Shown here one piece after another: positions 41,858 to 50,674 of a stretch of 64,000 nucleotides of DNA (position 1 is the stretch's first letter; every line of letters starts with the position of its first letter). Origin of the DNA: CF-167 sp963695195 (GTDB lineage: Bacteria; Chloroflexota; Limnocylindria; QHBO01); the NCBI GenBank assembly GCA_963695195.1, contig CAVOGE010000007.1:496001-560000 (forward strand). The letters are read 5' to 3'. Both the position numbers and the translations under genes were made by a program. Below the pieces are notes generated by a model, which saw nothing but the letters and a program-made list of their open reading frames with translations, made no database searches and was not told the origin of the DNA.

Positions 41858-42519
41858 GAGACTGTGGCCCTCCGTCCTCCGAGCCATCGGTACAGGACGT
41901 AGGCCGTCCCCAGCAGCACGATCGCGTAGATCGCATATTCGAATGGGCGGATCGCGGTGTACAGGTTCCGGTAGTTCTCGCCCAGCAGGAAGCCGGCCAG
42001 CACCAGCCCGGCGTTCCACGGCAGCGATCCCAGCGCGGAGAAGAGCAGGAAGCGTCCGACCGGCATCCGTGCCACGCCCGCTGGATAGTTGATCAGCGCG
42101 CGCAGCAGCGGGACCAGGCGGGCGAAGAAGACCGCGCGATCGCCGTAGCGAGCGAACCACGCGTCGGCGCGGTCGAGGTCATCGGGCTTGATGTGGACAT
42201 ACCGGCCGAATCGATCCAGCAGCGGTCGACCTCCCCAGGCACCGATCAGGTAGCCGGCCAGCGAGCCGATGACGGCCCCGGCGGTGGCGATCAGCAGCAC
42301 CACCAGCCAATTCCACGGCGCGTTGGTCAGGGGCTCGAGGACCGATGGATCGGCGGCCGACTGGCTCACCTTCCAGCCGGCCATCGGAACGATGATCTCG
42401 CTGGGGATGATCGGCACGAACGTCTCGAGGGCGATGGCGATCGCCACCCCCACGTAACCGACCGCGTCGTACAGCGACAAGAAGAACGGGACGATGGTGC
42501 GGTCGATGAAGTCGAGCAT
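41854..42519 (-). CDS. DedA-family membrane protein
   Basis: DedA/SNARE-associated membrane protein (221 aa); family members act in membrane homeostasis and include undecaprenyl-phosphate flippases. The motif ALETFVPIIPSEIIVPMAG and the FFARLVPLLRALINYPAGVA segment contain the conserved Glu, Pro and Arg residues. Five or six hydrophobic segments. ATG 42519 lies 4 nt after the PAP2 stop; a TTG-led longer version would overlap that gene. Co-transcription with a PAP2 phosphatase suggests undecaprenyl-phosphate recycling. Overlaps the convergent LUD gene by 4 nt. Confidence 0.9.
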   Translation of the reverse strand: MLDFIDRTIVPFFLSLYDAVGYVGVAIAIALETFVPIIPSEIIVPMAGWKVSQSAADPSVLEPLTNAPWNWLVVLLIATAGAVIGSLAGYLIGAWGGRPLLDRFGRYVHIKPDDLDRADAWFARYGDRAVFFARLVPLLRALINYPAGVARMPVGRFLLFSALGSLPWNAGLVLAGFLLGENYRNLYTAIRPFEYAIYAIVLLGTAYVLYRWLGGRRATVS

Positions 42520-42523
42520 GGTC

Positions 42524-43276
42524 CTACGCGCGCGTGCGGTCGTCGACAACCAGGATGTGAACGGCCACGATCACGGCAGCCAGTGCCGCCCCGCCCATCC
42601 AGCCGCCGAGCACGTCCATCGGGTAGTGAGCTCCCAGGTAGACACGGATCAGGCTGATCGCGCCGATCAGGACGATCGCCACCGCGTAGCCGATCATCCC
42701 GAGCCGCCGGTCGCCGGTGAGGCGCGCGAAGCAGAATGCGGCCAGCCCGTAGAAGACCGTGGCCCGCAGCGCGTGGCCGGCCGGAAAGTCGGCGATGTCG
42801 TCCAGGCCGATGCCGCCCGTATTGAAGAGGGCGTTGACGAGCTGGGCCAGGCTGATCTCCGGGATGGCGGTGAAGTACTTGAGAGCCCACTCGGCCGGGA
42901 AGGCGAGCGTCCCCGCGGCGAGGACCAGGGCAAGATCGGTCCGGCGGCGGGCGAGCGCCAGCAGGCCGGTGGCCCCGAAGGCGAGGGCCACGAACCAACC
43001 CGACCCGAGGCCGCTGATCCCGATCAGGAGGGCATCCAGCAGCGGCACGGTGGCCAGCACCCAGTCGTGCACCGAGGGCACCACGTTTGCCATCAGCCAC
43101 TCCTCGGGGACGGTGTGGTTGGTGGTGCGCTTGAGGGTGACCAGCCAGAAGAGGCTGGGAAGCACGATCAGGGTGATCAGAAACGCGAAGGCGGGACTGG
43201 GGATGGCCCCCTTCAGGTCATTGCCACCGTCCGCGGCGGCGGCGGGGCGGCGCAGGGGGTCCGGCAGGCGTCGCAC
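42524..43276 (-). CDS. PAP2-family phosphatase (membrane)
   Basis: Membrane PAP2 phosphatase (250 aa), probable lipid or undecaprenyl-pyrophosphate phosphatase. Motifs 2 and 3 are present as DFPAGHALRATVF (His in PAGH) and SLIRVYLGAHYPMDVLGG (Arg, His, Asp). Motif 1 (Lys-x6-Arg-Pro) is degenerate at ALKYFTAIPEI, with the Lys kept but no Arg-Pro. Six to seven membrane segments. GTG 43276 is preferred because a TATACT hexamer (43284-43289) ends 7 nt before it, predicting a leaderless mRNA; longer frames exist up to 43366. Confidence 0.85.
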   Translation of the reverse strand: MRRLPDPLRRPAAAADGGNDLKGAIPSPAFAFLITLIVLPSLFWLVTLKRTTNHTVPEEWLMANVVPSVHDWVLATVPLLDALLIGISGLGSGWFVALAFGATGLLALARRRTDLALVLAAGTLAFPAEWALKYFTAIPEISLAQLVNALFNTGGIGLDDIADFPAGHALRATVFYGLAAFCFARLTGDRRLGMIGYAVAIVLIGAISLIRVYLGAHYPMDVLGGWMGGAALAAVIVAVHILVVDDRTRA

Positions 43277-43350
43277 GCTGCGTAGTATAGGAGCGCCTCC
43301 CCGCGCCCACGGGTAGCCAGCCCCGGTCCGAATGACAGAAGGAGCCCGCC

Positions 43351-44880
43351 ACGCAAGCGCCGCCAACGGCCGAGCTGGTCCTCACCGGTCGCGATCTGAC
43401 CGTCGCCGATGTCGCGTCGGTGGCTCGCGATGGGCGCCGGGTGACGGTAGCCCGCGAGGCGTCTGAACGGATGGCCGCCTCTCGGGCGGTGATCGAGCGA
43501 CTCGTTGCCGACGGCGCCACGATCTACGGGGTGACCACCGGGTTCGGCGACCTGGCCGATGTCCGCATCGAGCCGGGCCAGGTGGCCGAGCTCCAGCGCA
43601 ACCTGGTCCGATCGCACACCGCGGGGGTCGGCGAGCCGCTCCCTGCCGAGGTGGTGCGGGCCATGCTCCTGCTGCGTTGCAACGCCCTGGCGGTCGGCCT
43701 TTCCGGCGTTCGCCCCGCGCTGGCGGAGCTGCTGCTTGGCATGCTCAACGCGCGCATCCACCCGGTCATCCCGTCACGCGGCAGCGTCGGCGCCAGCGGT
43801 GACCTGGCGCCGCTGGCCCACCTGGCACTGGCGGTCATCGGGGAGGGTGTGGTCACTACCGACGCCGGGGATGCGCTGGCCGGTGACGCCCTGCGCTCTG
43901 CCGGCCTCGCCCCGCTGGAGCTCGGCGCGAAGGAAGGGCTCGCGCTCCTCAACGGGACGCAGCTGATGGCCGCGCTGGCCACGCTGGCGCTCGCGGATGG
44001 ACGAAGGCTGGCCGGCTCGGCCGATGTGGTCGGCGCCATGAGCCTGGAGGCGATGGAGGGGACGGCGTCCGCCTTCGACGAGGCGCTGATCGGCGCGCGA
44101 CCACACGCAGGCCAGGTCGCGGTCGCGGCGCACCTGCGCAACCTGCTCGACGGAAGCGAGATCGGTGCCGCCCATGCCGCCAGCGGGCACCGTGTCCAGG
44201 ACCCGTACTCGCTGCGCTGCATGCCGCAGGTTCACGGCGCCGTCCGCGATGCGCTCGACCAGCTTGAGCGCGTCCTCACCGTGGAGATCAACAGCGCCAC
44301 CGACAACCCGCTGGTCTTCCCCGACGGACGCGTCGTGTCTGGCGGCAACTTCCACGGGGAGCCGCTGGCGCTCGTCATCGACTACGCCAAGATCGCCATC
44401 GCCGAGCTGGCCTCGATCTCCGAGCGTCGCACCGCACGCCTGGTGGACGGGCACCTCTCCGGCCTGCCGGCAGTGCTTTCCGAGGAGCCGGGGTTGCGCA
44501 GCGGGCTGATGATCACGCAGTACACCGCCGCCGCGCTGGTCAACGAGCTGCAGACGCTGGCGCACCCGTCATCGGTCGATAGCATCCCGACCGGCGCGAA
44601 CCAGGAGGACCACGTCTCGATGGGCGCCACCGGCGCGCTGCACCTGCGCGACGTGGTGGACCGCACCGAGACGGTGCTGGCGATCGAGGCGCTGTGCGCA
44701 GCGCAAGGTCTGGACTTCCGGGCACCGACGCGCCCTGGTGCTGGTGTCGCTCGGGCTCATGCCGTTGTGCGTCGCGTCGTGGCCCACCTGGCCGAGGATC
44801 GATCCCCCGCCCCCGACATCGCCGCCGCGCGGGACGTGCTGGCCTCGGGCGAGCTGCTGCGGACGGCCGACGCAGGCTGA
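43351..44880 (+). CDS. hutH: Histidine ammonia-lyase (non-standard start)
   Basis: HutH deaminates histidine to trans-urocanate. The MIO prosthetic group forms from Ala-Ser-Gly in SRGSVGASGDLAPLAHLAL (residues 148-150 here). Other family blocks are YGVTTGFGDLADV, RCNALAVGLSGVRP and SSVDSIPTGANQEDHVSMG. The first standard start codon is GTG 43420, but 23 codons upstream (AELVLTGRDLTVADVASVAR) match the HutH N-terminus. An AGAAGGAG site lies 6 nt before ACG 43351, which is therefore taken as the start; an ATG-to-ACG error, or a one-base insertion after ATG 43332, are alternatives. Confidence 0.9.
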   Translation, partial: TQAPPTAELVLTGRDLTVADVASVARDGRRVTVAREASERMAASRAVIERLVADGATIYGVTTGFGDLADVRIEPGQVAELQRNLVRSHTAGVGEPLPAEVVRAMLLLRCNALAVGLSGVRPALAELLLGMLNARIHPVIPSRGSVGASGDLAPLAHLALAVIGEGVVTTDAGDALAGDALRSAGLAPLELGAKEGLALLNGTQLMAALATLALADGRRLAGSADVVGAMSLEAMEGTASAFDEALIGARPHAGQVAVAAHLRNLLDGSEIGAAHAASGHRVQDPYSLRCMPQVHGAVRDALDQLERVLTVEINSATDNPLVFPDGRVVSGGNFHGEPLALVIDYAKIAIAELASISERRTARLVDGHLSGLPAVLSEEPGLRSGLMITQYTAAALVNELQTLAHPSSVDSIPTGANQEDHVSMGATGALHLRDVVDRTETVLAIEALCAAQGLDFRAPTRPGAGVARAHAVVRRVVAHLAEDRSPAPDIAAARDVLASGELLRTADAG

Positions 44881-44883
44881 CCG

Positions 44884-45624
44884 ATGGGCGACGCGCTCTC
44901 CTTCACGGTCGTCGACGAGGCCTCGTTCGAGGAGATACCCGCGCCCGCCGCGCCGGGCGCGCGCTGCCAGACCTGCGACTACTGGGAGCGGCAGGATGGT
45001 CACCGCGATGCGACCGAGCCGAGCGCCGCACACGACCTGAAGCTCTCCCGGCTGATGGCCGGGGCCCGCGTGGCCGGTGCCTACGGGATGCTGGCCTGGC
45101 TGACCGATGCGACCGGCGACCGGGTCGTGGTCGGCTGGGCACAGTTCGGCCCACTTGCCGCGTATCCCCGCGCTCTCTCCATCCGTGAGCGCTACCCCGA
45201 ACTGCCCGACTCGCAGGCACCGTGGGTGGTGACCTGCCTGCAGGTCGTGCCGGGGACGCCGGAGCGCGAGACGACAGGCGCGGCGCTGCTCAGCGCCGCC
45301 TGCGACGAGCTGGACCGTCGCGGCATCACGGCGGTGGAGGCGTACCCCGAGGGTGTCGCGGATCCGTGGGTCCCGTCTCCAGGCCCGGTGTCGGTCTACG
45401 CCGCCGCCGGATTCGAGCTCGCCGCGGGCGACGATCGCTACCCGGTCATGCGGCGCGAGCTGGGCGGCGCGACCGAGATCGGCTGGGGCGACCTCTTGAG
45501 CGCATCGAAGCCGGCCGACGAAGGTGACGACTGGCCGCTCCCGCTCCCCAAGGGCCGAAGCGAGGACGACCTGTTCCGCCTCCCCGAGAAACCGAAGCGA
45601 CCGAACCCGTTCGGTGACGACTGA
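44884..45624 (+). CDS. GNAT-like acetyltransferase
   Basis: Probable GNAT-fold N-acyltransferase (246 aa), starting 3 nt after hutH. The segment VVTCLQVVPGTPERETTGAALLSAACDEL resembles the acetyl-CoA-binding loop of the family, and VSVYAAAGFELA the typical C-terminal strand. A short cysteine pair (CQTC, residues 28-31) near the N-terminus is unusual and could hold a metal. The C-terminus is a charged, Pro-rich tail. Acceptor unknown. Immediate co-transcription with hutH suggests a linked role, but the family is too broad to say more. Confidence 0.75.
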   Translation: MGDALSFTVVDEASFEEIPAPAAPGARCQTCDYWERQDGHRDATEPSAAHDLKLSRLMAGARVAGAYGMLAWLTDATGDRVVVGWAQFGPLAAYPRALSIRERYPELPDSQAPWVVTCLQVVPGTPERETTGAALLSAACDELDRRGITAVEAYPEGVADPWVPSPGPVSVYAAAGFELAAGDDRYPVMRRELGGATEIGWGDLLSASKPADEGDDWPLPLPKGRSEDDLFRLPEKPKRPNPFGDD

Positions 45625-45629
45625 TCCCG

Positions 45630-46358
45630 ATGCTCGAAGCCGGCCTGTGGGCGCTCCTGGCGGCCTCGTCGCTGGTGCTTGGTGCGGCGGCAGGGTTAGT
45701 GCTGCGCCTGCCGCGCCGGATCGCCGCCCTGGCGGTCGGCTTCGGGGCCGGGGCGCTGATCAGTGCGCTCGCCTTCGACCTGACCGCCGAGGCCTTCGCC
45801 GGCGGCGGCGCCGCGTCGCTGGTGATCGGGCTGGCCGCAGGATCGATCACCTTCTATGCCGGCGACCAGCTGATCCACCGGCGCGGTGGGGGCCGGCGCG
45901 GCGCGCGTGTTCGGGGAGCGCGTGAGGAGACCGGGCTGCCGATCGTGCTCGGGGCGCTGCTCGACGGAATCCCCGAGTCGGTCGTGCTCGGATCGACCCT
46001 GATCGGCGGCGGCACCTTCGGATTCGCCTTCTTCGCGGCAGTGCTCGTGTCGAACATGCCTGAGGCATTCACCGCTGCCGTGGACCTGCGCCGCGAGGGA
46101 CATCGGCCGGCATGGATCCTGCGGCTGTGGGTCGGCGTGGCCCTGGCATCGGGCCTGGCGGCGGCCGTCGGCTATCGCGTGCTGGAGGGAATGACAGCCG
46201 GCGCGATCCCGGTGATCCAGGCGTTCGCCGCGGGGGCGATCCTGACCATGCTGGTCGACACCATGATCCCCGAGGCGTACGGTGAGGGCGGCGACACCGC
46301 GGGGCTGGCCACGGTGCTCGGTTTCGCAGCGGCGTTCCTGATATCGGCGACGGGCTAG
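45630..46358 (+). CDS. ZIP-family-like metal transporter with atypical motifs
   Basis: Eight-span membrane protein (242 aa) of the ZIP fold. The paired helix motifs are recognisable as LLDGIPESVVLG and LVSNMPEAFTAAVDLRREG, where classical ZIP transporters have HNxPEG. Metal-binding His residues are replaced by Asp and Ser, so the ion carried, or transport itself, is uncertain. A His-Arg-rich cytosolic loop (DQLIHRRGGGRRGARVRG) lies between spans 3 and 4. ATG 45630 lies 5 nt after the GNAT stop. Confidence 0.78.
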   Translation: MLEAGLWALLAASSLVLGAAAGLVLRLPRRIAALAVGFGAGALISALAFDLTAEAFAGGGAASLVIGLAAGSITFYAGDQLIHRRGGGRRGARVRGAREETGLPIVLGALLDGIPESVVLGSTLIGGGTFGFAFFAAVLVSNMPEAFTAAVDLRREGHRPAWILRLWVGVALASGLAAAVGYRVLEGMTAGAIPVIQAFAAGAILTMLVDTMIPEAYGEGGDTAGLATVLGFAAAFLISATG

Positions 46359-46377
46359 CCGCCCGAGGGAGAAACCG

Positions 46378-46797
46378 ATGGTTGGAGGGCGTTTCGAAAG
46401 GTGGGCGGCCCGCGCTGGAGTCGCCACGCTGATCGTGGCCTTTGTCTGGCGCGCGGTCTTTCAGGAATGGGCAACCGGTGCCTCGCCCATTCGCTACGAC
46501 ATGTTCGAGCCATTGCTTCACCCGTGGGAGGGTCTCACCTGGATCACGCAGGGCGTCCTGTGGCCTGCGTTCCTGTTTCGTCGCTGGTTCTGGATCCCTC
46601 TTGTCGCGGTGGCCGTCGGGGCCGTCGCGATCCAGGCCTGGATGGGAGCCGGGTCCGCCTGGGTCGGCGTCAGCGACGGCCAGGTCTCGCCGTTGGGAGC
46701 ACTGATGGGCGCTCTCTCGATCGCGCAGCTCGGTCTCACCGTCGTGTGGATCGTCCTGCTTGCCCGATCGAAGAGGGTGGCAACCTCAGCGGGCTAG
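46378..46797 (+). CDS. Small membrane protein (139 aa)
   Basis: Not recognised. Four hydrophobic segments (about 12-30, 55-70, 72-92, 110-130) with aromatic-rich loops. SD AGGGAG lies 6 nt before ATG 46378. It follows the ZIP-like gene by 19 nt, and its 3' end overlaps the convergent terpene-cyclase-fold gene by 12 nt. Confidence 0.65.
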   Translation: MVGGRFERWAARAGVATLIVAFVWRAVFQEWATGASPIRYDMFEPLLHPWEGLTWITQGVLWPAFLFRRWFWIPLVAVAVGAVAIQAWMGAGSAWVGVSDGQVSPLGALMGALSIAQLGLTVVWIVLLARSKRVATSAG

Positions 46798-47859
46798 CGA
46801 CGGTGCGCGGCTTGGCGGCGGCGTTCTGCTCGTGGCAGGCGTCGTAGCCTCGTCGAGCATCTTCAGGACCCGGCAGGCCCGGAGGGTCACCCACCGGCTC
46901 GGACCGCCACCGCGGTCGATGTCGATGTGCATCTTGCCGGTGTAGGGGTACCGATTCCGCCAGCGGCCGTCGGCGTCCTGCTGTTCGATCAGCCACTCCA
47001 CGGAGTGTGTCATCCGCGGGTCGGCAGCTGCCCCTGCCTCCCCCACCGCTTCCATCACCTGCAACACGTCCGCCACGTAGCCACTGGGGAAGCCCAACTT
47101 GAACCAGCTGCCGCTCGGCTCGGTGTTGCCCCAGCCCATGGGGTACCGCGCCGTCGCCGGATCGACCGACAGCAGGAAATCCACACCCGCGGCGAGCGCC
47201 CGAGTGATGGGCGGCGTCCTCCGCGTGAGGGGAACGCGGGCGAGCGCCAGCACCGCCTTGGCCGCTCCCCAGCCGCAGGGCAGGTGCTCGTTGACCGCGC
47301 ACTCGAAGCCGGGCCCCGACGTTGCGGACCGGTACCACGCGATGTTGCCCTCACCGGTGATGGCCGCGGACTGCCAGGCCAGCGACGCCTGCACGCGCTC
47401 GTCATCCAGCCAGCCAGAGCCGATGAACGCCCGCAGCAGGTTGCCGTTCAGGCAGTGGGCAACCGTGGAGGGGGCGGGCTTCGCGACGCCGCCCGACCAT
47501 CCAAAGCCACCGCTGGGTGCCTGCGTGTGCGCGAGCAAGTACTCGCAGCCCGCGCGGATGCGGGGATCGTCGCCGTCGGCCCCCAGCTGATCCAGGAAGA
47601 TGAGCGACCAGACCGTGCCGGTGTACTTCGGGCTGTAGCCGCCGCCCGGCTTGATCCACCAGCCTTCGCCGTCCTGGGCGCGGAGGATGGAGGCGATCGG
47701 ATCGGATGCCATCGCGGCAGCTCGCGCCGCAACCACCTCCGCGTCGTCGGCAGGCTTGTCGAGCAGCTCGCGCAGGACCCGATGCCGGACGGCCGGCTCT
47801 TCGCCGTCGAGCAGCCAGGGGAGCGGGTCGCCGTTCAGGCGCGCCTGCCACGTTCCCAT
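46786..47859 (-). CDS. Prenyltransferase/squalene-oxidase repeat-like protein
   Basis: 357-residue protein with an alpha/alpha-barrel-like repeat pattern similar to prenyltransferase beta subunits and squalene/terpene cyclases. Repeated motifs include ILRAQDGEGWW, YLLAHTQAPSGGFGWSGG, FLLSVDPATARYPMGWG and LIEQQDADGRWRN. No DxDD catalytic motif of class II terpene cyclases is visible, so enzymatic cyclisation is doubtful. Relatives are annotated variously, sometimes wrongly as nitrogen fixation proteins. TATCCT (47867-47872) ends 7 nt before the ATG, predicting a leaderless mRNA. Confidence 0.75.
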   Translation of the reverse strand: MGTWQARLNGDPLPWLLDGEEPAVRHRVLRELLDKPADDAEVVAARAAAMASDPIASILRAQDGEGWWIKPGGGYSPKYTGTVWSLIFLDQLGADGDDPRIRAGCEYLLAHTQAPSGGFGWSGGVAKPAPSTVAHCLNGNLLRAFIGSGWLDDERVQASLAWQSAAITGEGNIAWYRSATSGPGFECAVNEHLPCGWGAAKAVLALARVPLTRRTPPITRALAAGVDFLLSVDPATARYPMGWGNTEPSGSWFKLGFPSGYVADVLQVMEAVGEAGAAADPRMTHSVEWLIEQQDADGRWRNRYPYTGKMHIDIDRGGGPSRWVTLRACRVLKMLDEATTPATSRTPPPSRAPSLAR

Positions 47860-47866
47860 GTCGTCG

Positions 47867-47888
47867 AGGATACCCGCGCGCCTATCAT
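47867..47888. promoter_or_regulatory. Two divergent -10 elements in a 35-nt gap (leaderless promoters)
   Basis: On the minus strand TATCCT (complement of 47867-47872) ends 7 nt before the ATG of the gene at 46786-47859. On the plus strand TATCAT (47883-47888) ends 6 nt before the hutU ATG. Transcription starting 6-7 nt after each hexamer would begin at the start codon, giving leaderless mRNAs in both directions. Confidence 0.5.
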
Positions 47889-47894
47889 CGGTCC

Positions 47895-49574
47895 ATGACG
47901 CCGACCGCTCCGAAGTCTGGATCTCGCTCCGTTCATGCCCCGCGGGGGACCGAGCTCTCCTGCAAGGGCTGGCAGCAGGAGGCGGCGCTGCGGATGCTGA
48001 TGAACAACCTCGACCCCGACGTCGCCGAGGACCCCGACCACCTGATCGTGTACGGCGGCACTGGCCGCGCCGCGCGCTCGTGGGAAGCGTTCGACGCTAT
48101 CGTGGCTGAGCTCCGTCGACTGGAGAATGACGAGACGCTGCTCGTCCAGAGCGGCAAGCCGGTCGGCGTCTTCCGCACCACGGTTGACTCGCCGCGGGTG
48201 CTGATCGCCAACGCCAACCTGGTCCCGCACTGGGCGACCTGGGAGAAGTTCCGCGAGCTGGAGCGCGCGGGACTGACCATGTACGGGCAGATGACTGCCG
48301 GGTCGTGGATCTACATCGCGACGCAGGGGATCGTGCAGGGAACCTACGAAACCTTCGCCGAGGCCGCCCGCCAGCACTTCGGCGGCTCCCTCAAGGGAAC
48401 GGCCACGCTGACCGCCGGGCTGGGCGGCATGGGCGGCGCGCAGCCGCTGGCGGTGACCATGAACGAGGGCGCGTGCCTGGCCATCGAGGTGGACCCGGCC
48501 CGAGCCGAGCGGCGCCAGCGCGCGGGCTACGTCGACGAGATATCAGATGACCTGAACACTGCCGTGGCCAGGGTGGACGCCTGGCGCGCTGCGGGCGAGG
48601 CACGCAGCATCGCGCTCATCGCCAACGCGGCTGATGTGGAGCCCGAACTGGTCCGTCGTGGCTGGCACCCCGACCTGGTCACCGACCAGACTTCCGCCCA
48701 CGACCCGCTGGGCGGGTATGTGCCGGGAGGCATCGGTCTGGCAGACGCGCTCGCGCTGCGCGAGAGCGACCCCGCGGAGTACACCCGCCGCTCGCTGGAA
48801 TCCATCGCCGAGCACGTGCGGGCGATGCTCGCCTTCCATCGGTCCGGATCGGTCACCTTCGACTACGGCAACAACATCCGGACCTTCGCGGCCCAGAACG
48901 GCGTGGCCGATGCCTTCGACTTCCCCGGCTTCGTGCCTGCCTTCATCCGGCCGCTCTTCTGCGAGGGGAAGGGGCCCTTCCGCTGGGCCGCCCTGTCGGG
49001 CGACCCGAACGACATCCTGAAGACCGATGCGGCCCTCGCCGAGCTCTTCCCGCAAGACGCCTCCCTGCACCGATGGCTGCGCCTGGCCGAGGAGAAGGTG
49101 CCGTTTCAGGGGTTGCCGGCGCGTATCTGCTGGCTCGGCTACGGCGAACGGGCGAAGGCCGGGCTGCGAATCAACGAGATGGTGCGGTCGGGCGAGCTGG
49201 CGGCGCCGATCGTGATCGGGCGCGACCACCTGGACGCGGGATCGGTCGCCTCCCCGTACCGCGAGACCGAGGGGATGCGCGATGGGTCCGACGCCATCGC
49301 CGACTGGCCGATCCTCAACGCCCTGCTGAACACGGCCGCCGGCGCCACCTGGGTCAGCTTCCATCACGGCGGCGGGGTGGGGATCGGGTACAGCCTGCAC
49401 GCGGGGATGGTGATCGTGGCCGACGGGACCGATGCCGCGGCCGCCCGCCTGGAGCGCGTGCTGACCGCCGACCCGGGGATGGGCGTCATCCGCCACGCAG
49501 ATGCCGGCTACGAACGCGCGCTCGACGTCGCCCGCGAGCGCGGGGTGCGAATCCCGATGGCGCCCCCAGGCTAG
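47895..49574 (+). CDS. hutU: Urocanate hydratase
   Basis: HutU adds water to urocanate to give imidazolonepropionate, using tightly bound NAD. The family blocks are present: LSCKGWQQEAALRMLMNNLD, YGGTGRAARSWEAFDAI, GTATLTAGLGGMGGAQPLAV (NAD site) and VSFHHGGGVGIGYSLHAGMV at the C-terminus. 559 aa is normal. ATG 47895 fits the family start PRGTELSCKGW; the longer open frame to 47706 lies over the divergent gene. No ribosome site; leaderless start likely. It acts after HutH (43351); the next enzyme HutI is not seen here. Confidence 0.96.
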   Translation: MTPTAPKSGSRSVHAPRGTELSCKGWQQEAALRMLMNNLDPDVAEDPDHLIVYGGTGRAARSWEAFDAIVAELRRLENDETLLVQSGKPVGVFRTTVDSPRVLIANANLVPHWATWEKFRELERAGLTMYGQMTAGSWIYIATQGIVQGTYETFAEAARQHFGGSLKGTATLTAGLGGMGGAQPLAVTMNEGACLAIEVDPARAERRQRAGYVDEISDDLNTAVARVDAWRAAGEARSIALIANAADVEPELVRRGWHPDLVTDQTSAHDPLGGYVPGGIGLADALALRESDPAEYTRRSLESIAEHVRAMLAFHRSGSVTFDYGNNIRTFAAQNGVADAFDFPGFVPAFIRPLFCEGKGPFRWAALSGDPNDILKTDAALAELFPQDASLHRWLRLAEEKVPFQGLPARICWLGYGERAKAGLRINEMVRSGELAAPIVIGRDHLDAGSVASPYRETEGMRDGSDAIADWPILNALLNTAAGATWVSFHHGGGVGIGYSLHAGMVIVADGTDAAAARLERVLTADPGMGVIRHADAGYERALDVARERGVRIPMAPPG

Positions 49575-50674
49575 GCGAGCAGCTCCGTCGTCAGGTCCGC
49601 AACGTTGGGCGCCCCGGCGAGGGCCATCGCCAGTTCCAGTTCGGCGGTGAGCAGGTCGAGCACAACGCCCACCCCAGCCTCGCCATCCACGGCAAGACCC
49701 CACAGCACCGGACGTCCGATCCCGACCGCGGTGGCACCGAGCGCCAGGGCGATGAGCGCATCGGTCCCGCGACGGACGCCGCCGTCGAGCAGCACCGGCA
49801 CGCGCCCGGCGACCGCGTCGACGATGGGTGGCAGCGCATCCAGGCTGGCTATCGCCGCGTCCAGTTGCCGGCCCCCGTGGTTGCTGACCCCGATGGCGGC
49901 TGCACCATGCTCGATCGCCAGGCGTGCGTCATCGGGATGCAGGATCCCCTTGACGATGACCGGCAGGCCAAAGCCGGCCAGCCACTCGAGATCGGGCCAG
50001 GTCAGGTTGTCGGTGAAGGCGACCGAGGCGACCTCGGCCGGCGTCACCCCGGCCGCGACGGCCACGTTCGGGATGGTGATCCCCTCGGGGATGGCGAAGC
50101 CGACGCGCATGTCCCGCTCGCGGCGGCCCAGCCGGGCGAGGTCGACGGTCAGCACGAGCGCCTCGTATCCGTTCGCCACGGCGCGCTCAACCATCGCCCG
50201 GCGCGCCCCGGGATCGGCCAGCAGGTAGACCTGGTACCAGCGTGGACCGCCAACGGCGGCGATATCGGCCATGTCGGTCGTTGCAGACGTCGAGAGCGCA
50301 AACGTCATGTCGCGCGCCGCCGCGGCGCGCGCGGTGGCCAGTTCACCATCCGGGTGGGCCATACGCTGCAGTGCGGTGGGCGCGATCCAGATCGGGGTCG
50401 GCCATCGGCGCCCGAGGATCGCGACGGAGGTGTCCACTGTCGACACGTCGCGCATGACGCGCGGCACGATCACCCGACTCGCGAACGCGGCACGGTTGCC
50501 GTCCAGCGTCTGCTCGTCGTTGGCGCCCCCGGCAAAGTAGGCGAGCGGGCCTGGAGCGAGTCGCCGCGCGGCGACACGCTCGTAGTCGTGCAGGTTGAGC
50601 AGATCCGGGTCGGCCGGGAGGCTTGGCTCAAAACTGGCCCTCGGCGGAACCGGCAGGCCGCGGGGCGCGCTCAT
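49571..50674 (-). CDS. FMN-dependent 2-hydroxyacid oxidase/dehydrogenase
   Basis: L-2-hydroxyacid oxidase family (lactate oxidase, glycolate oxidase, mandelate dehydrogenase), 367 aa. Catalytic His266 and Arg269 lie in GVSNHGGRQLD, Lys242 in VIVKGILHPDDA. The N-terminal NLHDYERVAARRL and the RVMRDVSTVDTSV segment are typical of FMN binding. Which acid it oxidises is not decided by sequence; lactate or glycolate are likely. The ATG overlaps the AlkD stop as ATGA. Convergent with hutU (4-nt overlap). Confidence 0.9.
   Translation of the reverse strand: MSAPRGLPVPPRASFEPSLPADPDLLNLHDYERVAARRLAPGPLAYFAGGANDEQTLDGNRAAFASRVIVPRVMRDVSTVDTSVAILGRRWPTPIWIAPTALQRMAHPDGELATARAAAARDMTFALSTSATTDMADIAAVGGPRWYQVYLLADPGARRAMVERAVANGYEALVLTVDLARLGRRERDMRVGFAIPEGITIPNVAVAAGVTPAEVASVAFTDNLTWPDLEWLAGFGLPVIVKGILHPDDARLAIEHGAAAIGVSNHGGRQLDAAIASLDALPPIVDAVAGRVPVLLDGGVRRGTDALIALALGATAVGIGRPVLWGLAVDGEAGVGVVLDLLTAELELAMALAGAPNVADLTTELLA

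Noticed and set aside
46786..47859. Calling the repeat protein a terpene cyclase
   Set aside because: The repeat pattern fits, but no DxDD motif or other catalytic signature is present.
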